Of a DNA stretch of 57,076 bases, positions 25,595 to 35,190 are shown piece by piece (the first letter of the stretch is position 1; each line of letters starts with the position of its first letter). The notes under the pieces are model-generated. The model did not search any database, was not told where the DNA came from, and saw only the letters and a program-made list of their open reading frames with translations. Origin of the DNA: Lachnospiraceae bacterium (GTDB lineage: Bacteria; Bacillota; Clostridia; Lachnospirales; Lachnospiraceae). Made by a program: the position numbers and the translations under genes. The stretch lies in contig JAJPWX010000104.1 of NCBI GenBank assembly GCA_021205755.1, forward strand, positions 1 to 57,076, in the 5' to 3' direction.

Positions 25595-28500
25595 CTACGA
25601 AATCGTAAAGCTCCCCTCGATATTATACAGCTCGTCGTTATACATCACCTGTATCGTGTAGGTGTCCGCTTCCAGCTCGCCAAGCGGAATCGGAATCTCA
25701 TAGCGATAGCTGTCTACATCGCTCGACTGGGATTTGATATCCGTGATATCATAGACATAGGTGTGCTCTGTCCCGTTGAAAATGATCTGCGTATACATAT
25801 GGTCGCTGCCTTCCATATAGAGGACATCGCCGCGCAGGGTAAAGCTGACCGTATCGGTTGAGAGCGTTTCGTTATCCGTGATCCTCACGGCATCTTCCGC
25901 ATCCACCTCTACTGGCATCCGCAGCGTTCCGCGGATGTAGTTATCCGACAGTTCGAAGGCTCCGGCACAGTCGTTCAAGGAGAAGGACACCGAATAACCC
26001 CGGTAGAACCGGTGAGTAATCTTCCACGAATTCAGAATTTTCCCGCTCTCGTAATCAATCTCATAGATTTCCCCGCGGTTTGTCGTATTCAGGTAAGTGG
26101 ACAAATACGCATTTACGGAAAATACCCGATTTGCGTCGCTGTCATAAAACGCGTTGGAGGTAATGACGGAATAGGCGGTCTCATAGTTTTTCAAAAGCGT
26201 AACCGTCATCTCTTCCGCATTTACGGAATAAATCTTCACATAGGAAGCCTGTGTATAATCGTAGGTAGATACCTTCCTGTACGCAGAATAGTGATTATCA
26301 AACAGCATGATTTCCACCGTGTCCGGATTGCCGTCAAGATCTTCCTCCAGGGCATAGGCCGCGTGCTGCTGGTATTGCCACTGGAAATCCTCCGTGGCAG
26401 TCAGTACCTTATCCTCATAGCCGGTTCCCTCCCAGACCGTCGGGTCAGCCAGAATCCAGAGAATTTCATCGGTCGACCAGTCGATCCGGATAACCGAATG
26501 CAGGTTCCGGCAGCTAATCAGAATCGTATCGGTTTCCTCATCGTAGGATACTGTGTTGGTATGGCACCAGTCGTCGCGGTCAATATAATCGAGTCCCGCA
26601 AAAAGCTCGTTCAGATTGAGTGATTTAACGACCTCGCCGGTCTCGCGGTCAATCTCCTGAATCATGTTCTGCTCATAACCGTCGTTGGAATTCGTCAGGA
26701 TCAGGAAATTGCCGTCCGGCGTCATCTCCTGGATGTCGTGGTGGACGCCCTCCGGGAAATAATACACGTTGTAAACGCGTCCGAGGTAGTCCATCTCCCA
26801 GAACTCACAGGAGTTCGGCATGCTGGCATTTGGGTAAAGGACATTCTCCGCCTCGATCAGGAAATGTCCGTTTTCCAGCAAAAACAGCCCGTAGTATTCC
26901 CACTCAACCGTGCAGTACCAGCGAATCTCGCCGGTCTCGTCAAAGGCGTAGGCATACGGCGCGGAAAGTCCGGAAACCAGCATCAAACCCATGGAGGATT
27001 CGGTCGTATACGTATCGACTTCCACTTCACCCTGCAGGGAGGAAGGCAGCGCCTCCGTGGTGATGGTCACAGTCGTTGTCCCCGTCACATTCCCGTCCGC
27101 GTCCAGCAATTCCAGCACGACCTCGTTGTCATACGCAGCGTACAGCCCCAGCACCGGGATAATGTGCAGCGCAGCGGCATCGATCGTATCCGTAATATCC
27201 TGCTCTTCTGTCTTCCCCTTTACAGTCACGCGCACTTCGCAGGCATCATCTGTTACAAATGCCACCACCGCGGTCAGCGGCGTATTCTGATAGGGATTCA
27301 GAATCACCAGAGGATCGTCGAAGGTATAGCCGTTCGCCTCTACCTCCGCAACGATCGCGTCAGAGATGGCCTGCGTCTGCTCCGGCATGGTCAGCTCCGT
27401 CTCCATGTCCATCGCTGTTATGACAGTGGCTTCTTCCACATCCACAGATGCCTCCAGATCCGTCACTGTTCCATCCGTAGTGGTCTCCATTTCTGTAGCA
27501 GTTTCCACCTGGTCAGAGTCCGCAGCTTCTGTCTCCACGTTTTCAGACTCTGCGGGAACATCTTCTGTCTCCACAATGTCGAGCGTTGCGAAAGCATCAT
27601 CTGTCTCTGTCTCCGTCGTCTCGGCCGATACCACTGTATAGACGCGCCCGTCGACATCATATAGCGCCTCCTGCGCGCCCTCATCTTCCAGAGACTCTCT
27701 GGTATCTACATAGACATTCCAGTAGGTACCGGTCGCGTATAGAACACCCTCATTGTAAAGGTATATATAATACCGATGTCCAGCCGTCACCGAATCAGCT
27801 GTAATCCAAAGGCTGAACGATTCCTCACTTTCCGATGTCTGTGCAGATGATGCTTCGATTGCAAACCGGCAGATGTCGCCGGACTCATTGATCAGTACCA
27901 GAGACGCATCCTCCCCTGTTTCCTGCCAGGAGCCGGAGACGCAGACACGATCCGGCGTCTCAACAAGTTCTGAAAGTGTATAGCCTGCCGTCTCAGATAC
28001 TGCAGCCAGATATTCCGTTATATTTTCTTCGCCGTCCTCCCAGACCGCAAGGAAATCCGCCAGCGCAGCCGTCTCTCCATCTGCCGTCACCGTCAGTTCC
28101 TCTGCGTCTGCCTGCGCGACGCTGCCAAGGCTGCCGTACCAGACGGCTTTTTCTGTGACGCTGTACGTGTTTTCCTCCGTGTAAAGAGCCGCGCGCATGC
28201 TGCGGTAGGTCGAGGCCGGGATTGTCATCTCATAGAGCAGCTCATCCCCCACAACCAGATCGATGTAGGTACACAGCACACCTTGCGTGGACTGTGCCAC
28301 GGTGAGATCATAAGTCTCCAGCTCCGTGCTGTAGCTGTTGCTGCCAGAGGTAACCCAATAAGTATCCTCATCCAGGTAATCCGCGCCGGAAATATAGGAA
28401 GAATACCACTCTTTTCCACGATCTTCCCCGTAACTCCACACCTGTTCAATCGTCATGTTTTCTGTATCAATGTGATAACGGACTGCCCGTGAATAAACAT

Positions 28501-30301
28501 CGTCTCCCGTGGTTCCCTCGTCCTCTGCTCCCACCTTTGTCCGATGCGTGCCGTTATCAAAAAGCAGGATGTCGCCGTCTGGCAGGAAAGTCGCGTTATG
28601 CTGGGCATACTGCCACTCGAAATCCCCGTCCTCATCGACCGGCGTGAAAAACAAATCCTCTGAAACACTGGTAAACCCGCTCGGATCTCCCAGAATCCAT
28701 ACCAGCTCCTTCTCTGTCTTATTGACCGCCAGCACAGCGTCCAGATGGCGGCAGGAAAGCAGAATCGTATCCGTCTCCTCATCATAATCAATCGAATTGT
28801 TATGGCACCAGTCATCCTCGGTGGCGTTGACAGAGCCTCCGTCTCCCGGCTCAATCAGATCCGCAATATTCAACTCATAGACTACTTCCCCTGTCTCCCG
28901 GTCGATCTCCACAATCCGATCTTCTACCGACGAAAAGTCCTCGGTACAGGAGCACACCAGAAGGTTTCCGTTTGAGAGTTCCACAAAATCATGGTGCTCG
29001 CCGCCCGGGATCAGATAAATCGCATAAAACTTTCCGCAGAGGTCAAACTCCACCAGCCCGGTCGAGTAATAATACCCGCTGATCACCTCCGCCGTGGAAG
29101 CCATCATCCGTCCGTTCGAGAGGCGCTTCATCGAAAAAGCGGACACATACTCCTCATCCATATACCAGCGGATATCGCCCGCGTTGTCATAGGCTACTAC
29201 GCCGCTCGCACCCTCTGAAGCGCTCTGGATAAAAGCAAACGTCAGCTCATCCTCCGCCAGGATATCCAGCGCGGCCTCTTCACAGACCGTCACTTCCGCT
29301 TCCGTAAGGGAGGAGTCCAGCGCTTCCGTCGTAATTTCCAGAGTCGAGCTCGTCCCATCATCCAGCGTCAGCACCACCTCCGTCGTATCCCCCGCATAAA
29401 GCCCGTAGATCGGCAGGATATGCGTCGTCTCCGCTTCAAAAGTAGTCGTGATATTATTTTTCCCATCTTTTCCGCAGACCACGACTTCCACCCCCGTCTC
29501 TTCCGAGGTAGTAAAAATCACCATCGCAGTCAGCGGTGAATTCTGATACGGATTCACCACCACAAACGGAGCTTCAAAGGAATATCCGCTCTGCGCTTCC
29601 GCATACAGGGCGTCATCAATCGCCGCCTGCTCCTCGAGATAGTCCTCATAATCGATTTCCGTCCAGGAAATCTCGGCCGCAGATTCCATTTCCGTCTCAG
29701 GTTCCGCTTCCGTCGCAGATTCCGTACCTGCCTCAGTTTCAGCCTCTGTTTCGTTTTCCGTAGAGTCCACATCTGCCACCTGGATAGCCAGTTCTTCCTC
29801 CTCAAAGGAGCAGATCAATGTGAGGTTCTCCGCCGTCTCCAGAATTTCAAAACAAATCCATCCCTCATAACTGCCAAAATTCAAATCTGTCCCCGGCAGG
29901 CGCGACATATCATAATCGGAAATAAAGCTGTCATCTATGCGCGAATAACAATTTCCATCCCCATCTGTCAGGACAACGTTGTCCCAGGCAATGACCTCCG
30001 TGCTGTCCACCTTGACAAAGGAAAGCTTCAGCAGACAATACTCATATCCCTCCGCGGCGCTCTGCTCCAGATCCGTCGTCTCCACGCTGGAATATCCTAG
30101 CGAAACGCTCACCGTATTCAAAGATGATGTGCGTACAGAATCTTCCAGGCTTATCTGCCAGCCCGCCGCTTCATAAACCGCGCTGTCTGTCTCATCAGCC
30201 GCAAAGCTTCTGCTGTCAGAAAACATCGTACATAAGGCACAACTCAGTAAAAGCATGCTCAGCAAAATTGCAGGCAAATTCCTTTTCTTTGTCCATATCA
30301 T
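25595..30301 (-). CDS. Secreted tandem arylsulfate sulfotransferase (two ASST modules)
   Basis: This very large extracellular protein (about 1568 residues) contains two arylsulfate sulfotransferase modules. Such enzymes move sulfate between phenolic compounds without PAPS. The start ATG 30299-30301 has AAGGAGG 9 nt upstream, followed by a signal peptide ending near DSRSFA. After a beta-rich N-terminal domain comes module 1 (about residues 235-780), then acidic Thr/Glu-rich linkers, then module 2 (about 985-1568). Each module starts with an N-terminal domain marked VNPYQNSPLTA or LNPYQNTPLTA. Each then carries the conserved His motifs (GEHHDFVEL and GVHHDIQEM; DDWCHNNSIDYDEETD and DDWCHTNTVSYDEETD). 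Single-module homologues are about 600 residues. It may act on dietary or host phenols; this is inferred. Confidence 0.88.
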   Translation of the reverse strand: MIWTKKRNLPAILLSMLLLSCALCTMFSDSRSFAADETDSAVYEAAGWQISLEDSVRTSSLNTVSVSLGYSSVETTDLEQSAAEGYEYCLLKLSFVKVDSTEVIAWDNVVLTDGDGNCYSRIDDSFISDYDMSRLPGTDLNFGSYEGWICFEILETAENLTLICSFEEEELAIQVADVDSTENETEAETEAGTESATEAEPETEMESAAEISWTEIDYEDYLEEQAAIDDALYAEAQSGYSFEAPFVVVNPYQNSPLTAMVIFTTSEETGVEVVVCGKDGKNNITTTFEAETTHILPIYGLYAGDTTEVVLTLDDGTSSTLEITTEALDSSLTEAEVTVCEEAALDILAEDELTFAFIQSASEGASGVVAYDNAGDIRWYMDEEYVSAFSMKRLSNGRMMASTAEVISGYYYSTGLVEFDLCGKFYAIYLIPGGEHHDFVELSNGNLLVCSCTEDFSSVEDRIVEIDRETGEVVYELNIADLIEPGDGGSVNATEDDWCHNNSIDYDEETDTILLSCRHLDAVLAVNKTEKELVWILGDPSGFTSVSEDLFFTPVDEDGDFEWQYAQHNATFLPDGDILLFDNGTHRTKVGAEDEGTTGDDVYSRAVRYHIDTENMTIEQVWSYGEDRGKEWYSSYISGADYLDEDTYWVTSGSNSYSTELETYDLTVAQSTQGVLCTYIDLVVGDELLYEMTIPASTYRSMRAALYTEENTYSVTEKAVWYGSLGSVAQADAEELTVTADGETAALADFLAVWEDGEENITEYLAAVSETAGYTLSELVETPDRVCVSGSWQETGEDASLVLINESGDICRFAIEASSAQTSESEESFSLWITADSVTAGHRYYIYLYNEGVLYATGTYWNVYVDTRESLEDEGAQEALYDVDGRVYTVVSAETTETETDDAFATLDIVETEDVPAESENVETEAADSDQVETATEMETTTDGTVTDLEASVDVEEATVITAMDMETELTMPEQTQAISDAIVAEVEANGYTFDDPLVILNPYQNTPLTAVVAFVTDDACEVRVTVKGKTEEQDITDTIDAAALHIIPVLGLYAAYDNEVVLELLDADGNVTGTTTVTITTEALPSSLQGEVEVDTYTTESSMGLMLVSGLSAPYAYAFDETGEIRWYCTVEWEYYGLFLLENGHFLIEAENVLYPNASMPNSCEFWEMDYLGRVYNVYYFPEGVHHDIQEMTPDGNFLILTNSNDGYEQNMIQEIDRETGEVVKSLNLNELFAGLDYIDRDDWCHTNTVSYDEETDTILISCRNLHSVIRIDWSTDEILWILADPTVWEGTGYEDKVLTATEDFQWQYQQHAAYALEEDLDGNPDTVEIMLFDNHYSAYRKVSTYDYTQASYVKIYSVNAEEMTVTLLKNYETAYSVITSNAFYDSDANRVFSVNAYLSTYLNTTNRGEIYEIDYESGKILNSWKITHRFYRGYSVSFSLNDCAGAFELSDNYIRGTLRMPVEVDAEDAVRITDNETLSTDTVSFTLRGDVLYMEGSDHMYTQIIFNGTEHTYVYDITDIKSQSSDVDSYRYEIPIPLGELEADTYTIQVMYNDELYNIEGSFTIS

Positions 30302-30474
30302 ATCGGTCGTCCTCCTTCTGCTCATAGTATTCTTTTGCAAATCGTACCACAGAACGGCAGGGCTTTCAAGTTTGTTTTTTGTAAATGTGACAATTGTTAC
30401 TGAAATGAGTTGCAAGATAGGCATGTTTCATTTAACCTTTCGCATTTCAGCGTCGTGACGGATCGCAAAGCATT

Positions 30475-30513
30475 AGGCACCTGTCCATAACTCTGTTATG
30501 TGTACAGGTGCCT
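30475..30513. terminator. Stable hairpin between antitoxin and sulfotransferase genes
   Basis: AGGCACCTGT and ACAGGTGCCT form a 10-bp outer stem around an inner ATAAC/GTTAT stem. No U-tract follows on either strand, so its role as terminator is uncertain. Confidence 0.4.
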
Positions 30514-30524
30514 GCTTACTGGAG

Positions 30525-30761
30525 TCAATTTGCGAATACGGTTTGATGAGATAGTCGCTCGTTGGTGGATATGGCCTGTCTGTCTGCTTCATCAAGCTTT
30601 ATCTCTACATCATCAGTGAGAGCGGAATATTGTTCCAGACTTAGGACAACCATAGCACCGTAGCCGTTTTTGGTCAAATATACTGGCTGGCCTTTATTAA
30701 CCATGCTCTCTATTTCCGGAAATTTATTCCTTAGATCGGATACAGGACGAATCTGAATCAT
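30525..30761 (-). CDS. Phd/YefM-family antitoxin, apparently without its toxin
   Basis: The 78-residue protein starts MIQIRPVSDLRNKFPEIESM and continues QPVYLTKNGYGAMVVLSLEQY, the standard Phd/YefM DNA-binding fold. The start is the ATG at 30759-30761 with GGGAGG 7 nt upstream. The longer frame to 30776 begins inside the ribosome binding site. In type II systems the toxin gene normally follows immediately, but only a hairpin and the sulfotransferase gene follow here. No RelE/Doc-like frame was seen on either side. It may be a solitary antitoxin or a remnant. Confidence 0.88.
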   Translation of the reverse strand: MIQIRPVSDLRNKFPEIESMVNKGQPVYLTKNGYGAMVVLSLEQYSALTDDVEIKLDEADRQAISTNERLSHQTVFAN

Positions 30762-30882
30762 GATAATGCCTCCCATCTATTTTTATCTTAATTCTATCAG
30801 AATATTATCACAAAAGCAACAAAAAGATGAAAATGCGAAAGCATTCTTGACATTTAGTCTCGGAAGTAATGATATGTAATTA

Positions 30883-31962
30883 TCATAATGCCTCCCGCAT
30901 CACCCGCAGCACGTTCCCACTTTTTATCTTGTCCAGCTGCCTCTGGCTCAACCCCCGTCTGGATAGTTCTTCAAACAGAAGATACATCTGTGCAGGGCGT
31001 CCAATCTCAAAGCTTCCTTCAATGCCGTCGAAATCCGTGCCCAGACCGACGCAATCCTCACCGCCGACTTTTATAAAGTGCATCACATGATCGGCAAGAA
31101 GCTCTACGCGCGTCACCTGGTTGGTCAGATCCGGGCTCAGAAAATCCGGACTGAAATTCAGACCGCTGACCCCGCCTCTTTGGGCGAGCGCACGAATCAT
31201 CTCATCAGTCAGGTTCCTCTGATGCGGCGAGATGGCACGGCAATTGGAATGCGTGGCGACAAATGGCTTCTTTGCGAGTCTGGCCACATCCCAGAAACCA
31301 CCGTCGGAAAGATGGGAAACATCAATCAGAATGCCGATATCGTTCATAACCTCCACTGCTTCTTTTCCAAAGGAAGTCAGTCCGGTATTCATAACCGCCG
31401 GATCTTTGGAATTCGGAGAGCCGAAGCAGTTGGCATAATTCCATGTCAGGGCAATCGCGCAGACGCCCTCTTCTCTCAGGGCAATCAGGCGATCCATATT
31501 GCCATTGACCATCCGGCCGTCCTCGATGGTAAGTACTGCGGACATCTTTCCGGCACGGAAATTTTCCTCAATCTCACTGGCCGTTCGGGCCATCGCGATG
31601 ATATCCGAATGCTCCGTCACTTCCCGGCGCAGATTCTGCGTAAGAATTTTCCAGAGCATTTCCTCCATATTTGTACCATACGACGTAACGCTTTCTAAGG
31701 AACCAGCTGCTTTCACATCCGGCCTCGCCCAGAAAGCTTCCCGTATCAGCTCCTCCCGCGGTGGGAAAAAGACTGCGAAGAACTGACACTTCTGCCCTGC
31801 CTCCTGCATCTGCCGCAGGCTCTGCATTCCTTTCCCGTCATATAAAGTTTCTTTTTCGTATCGTACCGTGCGCAGCAGTGTATCACAGTGCATATCAATG
31901 TAAGCGCACGTCTGATCATTTATTTGATTGTTTAATATATTTTCTAATCCGTTCTCTTTCAT
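30883..31962 (-). CDS. Membrane dipeptidase (renal dipeptidase, M19 family)
   Basis: The 359-residue zinc peptidase cleaves dipeptides, including those with D-residues. The metal-binding motif DMHCDTL lies near residue 25. Later motifs are DVSHLSDGGFWDVA, THSNCRAISPHQRNLTDEMI, and LGTDFDGIEG near the C-terminus. The preferred start is the ATG at 31960-31962; the frame extends to 32100, but that extension overlaps the neighbouring hydrolase gene and lacks support. It lies 25 bp after the hydrolase gene on the same strand, so the two may be co-transcribed. Confidence 0.94.
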   Translation of the reverse strand: MKENGLENILNNQINDQTCAYIDMHCDTLLRTVRYEKETLYDGKGMQSLRQMQEAGQKCQFFAVFFPPREELIREAFWARPDVKAAGSLESVTSYGTNMEEMLWKILTQNLRREVTEHSDIIAMARTASEIEENFRAGKMSAVLTIEDGRMVNGNMDRLIALREEGVCAIALTWNYANCFGSPNSKDPAVMNTGLTSFGKEAVEVMNDIGILIDVSHLSDGGFWDVARLAKKPFVATHSNCRAISPHQRNLTDEMIRALAQRGGVSGLNFSPDFLSPDLTNQVTRVELLADHVMHFIKVGGEDCVGLGTDFDGIEGSFEIGRPAQMYLLFEELSRRGLSQRQLDKIKSGNVLRVMREAL

Positions 31963-31987
31963 CCATTTTTCATCCTTAGTTTCAGTT

Positions 31988-32965
31988 CTATGCAAAGCTT
32001 CTCTCCCGTATCCACTCCACGATGTCTTTCCACGCTTTTTCCTTATCTGTCTCATTGAGCAGCTCATGCCGGTCTCCCGGATAAAGAATACAAGAAACAT
32101 CGCGCATCCCGATCTCGCGAAACTGCTCTTCTACCCGATGCACGCCTTTGCCGGACGCTCCGACAGGATCCTCCGCTCCGGAGACAAACAGCACCGGCAG
32201 GTCGCGCGGCATGCGCCGCAGGTACTCCATCCGGTTGATCTTATACAGGGTCAGCATCAGTGTATAGTAGCCATTAAAGGTAAAGGAGAACCCGCACCTG
32301 GAATCTGCCAGATAGGCATCCACGTTTGCTTCATTCCGTGAAAGCCAGTCAGCGGATGTCCGGTTCGGTGCAAACTGTTTATTATAAATACCGGAAGTCA
32401 TCCACTCGAACAGGCGGCTGTGATGGTGCCAGCCAAACAGTTTTCCGCCGACCTGACAAAGCGCCAGAGCCAGCTTTATCTCTGGTTCCGCATGATAGCC
32501 GGTTCCACAGAGAATCGCTCCATCCACGCCGTTCCCATAGCAGCAGATGTACTGCCGTGTGAGGAACGAACCCATGCTGTGTCCCAGAATATAATAAGGT
32601 ACACCATCATATTTCTTTTTCATCAGACAGTAGACGTGGTGCATGTCGCACACCAGGGCACGGTTGCCATTTTTCTCGGCAAAAAAGCCGTATTCCGGCG
32701 AAGCGGCTGGCTGCGTCAGCCCATTGAAAGACGCCTTGCGCGGAGCCGGTGCTGCAGAGTCCCCGTGTCCGAGATGGTCATGCCCTGTCACGGCAAAGCC
32801 CTGTTCCGTCAGATATTCTGCAAACGCGCTGTAGCGGGCAATGTATTCCGACATTCCGTGGACAAGCTGTACGACTCCGCGCACTTCACCGTCCGGAATC
32901 CAGCGCATCCCATGAATCTGTTTTGAACCCTCACTGGATAGAAAATAAAAATGTTCTGTTCGCAT
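31988..32965 (-). CDS. Alpha/beta hydrolase (monoacylglycerol-lipase-like)
   Basis: The 325-residue cytoplasmic hydrolase has the nucleophile elbow GHSMGS and an oxyanion-side motif GHDHLGHGDSA. The acid and His are probably in FVSGAEDPVG and YPGDRHELLNE. The fold matches Hydrolase_4, in which many members cut monoacylglycerols or lysophospholipids. The start ATG 32963-32965 follows AAAGGAG. It lies 14 bp downstream of rsmA and upstream of the dipeptidase gene. Substrate unknown. Confidence 0.92.
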   Translation of the reverse strand: MRTEHFYFLSSEGSKQIHGMRWIPDGEVRGVVQLVHGMSEYIARYSAFAEYLTEQGFAVTGHDHLGHGDSAAPAPRKASFNGLTQPAASPEYGFFAEKNGNRALVCDMHHVYCLMKKKYDGVPYYILGHSMGSFLTRQYICCYGNGVDGAILCGTGYHAEPEIKLALALCQVGGKLFGWHHHSRLFEWMTSGIYNKQFAPNRTSADWLSRNEANVDAYLADSRCGFSFTFNGYYTLMLTLYKINRMEYLRRMPRDLPVLFVSGAEDPVGASGKGVHRVEEQFREIGMRDVSCILYPGDRHELLNETDKEKAWKDIVEWIRERSFA

Positions 32966-32979
32966 TCCGGCACTCCTTT

Positions 32980-33837
32980 CTACAAAAGCGCATCCGCCAG
33001 CGCCGCAAACTGCTCCAGCGTCAGCGTCTCTCCCCGCACGGTCTCGCTAAGCCCCACATTCCTGAGCGCCTCGAGAATCTGCTCTCTGGAATAATCCAGA
33101 TCGCCGGCATTTTTCAGCCCATTGACCAGCGTCTTCCTGCGCTGATTAAACGAGGCACGGATCAGGCGGAACATCAGCTTCTCATCCCGCACCGAAACCG
33201 CCGGCGCACTCCTGCGTGTCAGAACGATCACCGCACTGCCGACGCCCGGGCGCGGAATGAAACAATTCGGCGGTACATTTGCCGCCAGATATGGTTCAGC
33301 GTAATATTGCACTGCCAGCGAGAGCGCGCCATAATCCTTTGTTCCAGGACCGGCCTGCATCCGCAACGCCACCTCCTTCTGTACCATGACCGTGATGCTC
33401 TCCAGCGGCACATTGCTCTCTAAAAGTCCCATGACGATCGGCGTCGTAATATAATATGGAAGATTTCCGACGACCTTGATTGGCCGACCGCCGTTCTTTT
33501 CCCCTGCCAGTGCGGCAATGTCTACTTTCAGGATATCCTCGTTGATCACATGCACATTATCGTATGCGGAAAGTGTCTCCTCCAGAATCGGAATCAGATT
33601 CCGGTCGATTTCAACAGCAGTCACCTCACGCGCCGCTTCCGCCAGATATTGCGTCATGGTCCCGATTCCCGGACCAATCTCCAGCACAAAGTCGTCCTTC
33701 GTAATCTGCGCAGCAGCTATAATCTTGTCCAGCACGTGCGCATCAATCAGAAAATTCTGTCCGAACTTTTTCTGAAAATTAAAATGGTTTTTCTGTATAA
33801 TTTCAATGGTTTTCTGTGGATTTGAAAGCTTTTCCAT
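32980..33837 (-). CDS. rsmA: 16S rRNA dimethyladenosine transferase (KsgA)
   Basis: The 285-residue enzyme dimethylates two adjacent adenines near the 3' end of 16S rRNA during small-subunit maturation. Motifs are KKFGQNFLID at the N-terminus, EIGPGIGTMT for SAM binding, and VGNLPYYITTPIV for catalysis. The preferred start ATG 33835-33837 gives the normal family length, although its ribosome binding site is weak. The frame runs on to 33939, and another ATG at 33862-33864 is possible. tatD lies upstream, a common arrangement in Firmicutes, but a terminator separates the two here. Confidence 0.95.
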   Translation of the reverse strand: MEKLSNPQKTIEIIQKNHFNFQKKFGQNFLIDAHVLDKIIAAAQITKDDFVLEIGPGIGTMTQYLAEAAREVTAVEIDRNLIPILEETLSAYDNVHVINEDILKVDIAALAGEKNGGRPIKVVGNLPYYITTPIVMGLLESNVPLESITVMVQKEVALRMQAGPGTKDYGALSLAVQYYAEPYLAANVPPNCFIPRPGVGSAVIVLTRRSAPAVSVRDEKLMFRLIRASFNQRRKTLVNGLKNAGDLDYSREQILEALRNVGLSETVRGETLTLEQFAALADALL

Positions 33838-33986
33838 ATAAATAATCTGACGCCGGGCGCACATAAGAAGTGCCGCCACAGCACCTGCCCCACTCGCAGC
33901 ATTCTTCAGCGGACTGGTACGATCTGTCACAGAACGCACGCGAGGAGCATTTCCATAATCCTTTCGTAGAATAATTGTAAACAGTT

Positions 33987-34008
33987 CAAAAAAGCATCCG
34001 AATGCTTT
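33987..34008 (-). terminator. Terminator of tatD
   Basis: On the minus strand AAAGCAT and ATGCTTT close a tetraloop and run into six T residues. It lies 59 bp beyond the tatD stop codon and should separate tatD from rsmA. Confidence 0.7.
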
Positions 34009-34066
34009 CTGCTCCCTGCTATTCTAAATTAGCAATGATAATAAAAGTTCAGAGCAACTGCAAGAA

Positions 34067-34924
34067 TCATTCGTCCAGCCGATACACCCGCCGTGCGTTT
34101 GCGTATGTGGTTTCTTCCACTTCGCACACTTCCACTCCCTTTATCCCGGCGATGGTTTCAATCACCAGCGGCAGGTAGAGTGAAGAATTCCGTTTCCCGC
34201 GATGCGGCGCGGGCGCCAGGTAAGGACAGTCGGTCTCGACCACGATGTGATCCAGCGGAACCGCTGCCACGACCTCTTTCATTACGCGCGCATTCTTAAA
34301 GGTAACTACCCCGCCGACTCCGATGTAATATCCCAGCTTCACGTATTCCAGCGCCATCTGCGCGGACGAGGAGAAGCAGTGGATGATACCGCCTGTTGTC
34401 CCGGCGTGATGGGCTTTCATGATATCAAATGTATCCTGTGCTGCATCCCGGCTGTGGATATTGACCGGCAGATCGACTTCTTTCGCCATCTGCAGCTGAC
34501 GCACAAAACATGCTTTTTGCAGTTCATGACTTTCCTTGTCCCAATAGTAATCCAGCCCGATTTCTCCAACCGCCACGGTTTTCGGTCTGCGGCAGAAGTC
34601 ATATAAGCGGGCGAGTTTTTCTTCGTCAAAGTCGGCGCTATGCACAGCGTTACTCAATGTGGAGACGCCATCTGCAATCGGCGCCAAGTCCTGATATGCG
34701 TGAATTTCCTTAATCAATTCCCCGGCATAATCCGGATGGAGGCCGGCTGCCGCATAAACAAACGGATACTGCACCGCAAGGAGCTGGCTTTCCTCCACAT
34801 CCCGCCAGGAAGCACCCATATTTACAATACCAGTGATCCCGGCGGATTCCATACTGGTGAGCAGTTCATCCCGGTCTTCATCAAAAGCCTCATCATTGTA
34901 GTGCGCATGCGTATCAAAAATCAT
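34067..34924 (-). CDS. tatD: TatD-family metal-dependent nuclease
   Basis: The 285-residue enzyme starts MIFDTHAHYNDEAFDED, the standard metal-binding N-terminus. Further motifs are VAVGEIGLDYYWD, PVNIHSRDA, GIIHCFS and VETDCPYLAP, all diagnostic of TatD DNases. The start is the ATG at 34922-34924, with AAGGA 8 nt upstream; the frame extends to 35014 without support. The family acts on DNA ends and in RNA or DNA quality control. Confidence 0.95.
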   Translation of the reverse strand: MIFDTHAHYNDEAFDEDRDELLTSMESAGITGIVNMGASWRDVEESQLLAVQYPFVYAAAGLHPDYAGELIKEIHAYQDLAPIADGVSTLSNAVHSADFDEEKLARLYDFCRRPKTVAVGEIGLDYYWDKESHELQKACFVRQLQMAKEVDLPVNIHSRDAAQDTFDIMKAHHAGTTGGIIHCFSSSAQMALEYVKLGYYIGVGGVVTFKNARVMKEVVAAVPLDHIVVETDCPYLAPAPHRGKRNSSLYLPLVIETIAGIKGVEVCEVEETTYANARRVYRLDE

Positions 34925-35096
34925 CTGTCTCATCCTTGTTGTCTGCCCCAGACAACGTCCTTTCGTTTCCTTTCGTAGTTCCCTTATCATACAATTTCGC
35001 CGCTTATATTTCAAGAGTGCCTCAGAAAATATTTCTTTTTTCCATCCCTTTCGCTTTCAGAATATCTATGCTATAATATCTGGACAGATAAGTTTC

Positions 35097-35124
35097 GTGA
35101 CAAAACTTCAGATTTCGTTATAAT
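35097..35124 (+). promoter_or_regulatory. Promoter of the GGDEF sensor gene
   Basis: GTGACA (35097-35102), a 16-nt spacer and TATAAT (35119-35124) fit a sigma-A promoter about 60 bp before the start codon. A second TATAAT lies at 35072-35077 but lacks a good -35 box. Confidence 0.5.
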
Positions 35125-35190
35125 AGTACTCGGTAGCGAGCAATTGTTTTCATATATACCGAATCGGCAGAGCATTAGGGGGGGAGAAAA

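Noticed and set aside
26012-27664. Long plus-strand frames opposite the sulfotransferase gene
   Set aside because: They mirror the minus-strand gene, which has clear domains and a signal peptide; the opposite frames lack starts with ribosome binding sites and any recognisable motif.
33900-33980. A nine-codon frame with AAAGGATT before rsmA, considered as an Erm-type leader peptide
   Set aside because: Too short and without alternative hairpins that would support attenuation; rsmA is not normally drug-inducible.
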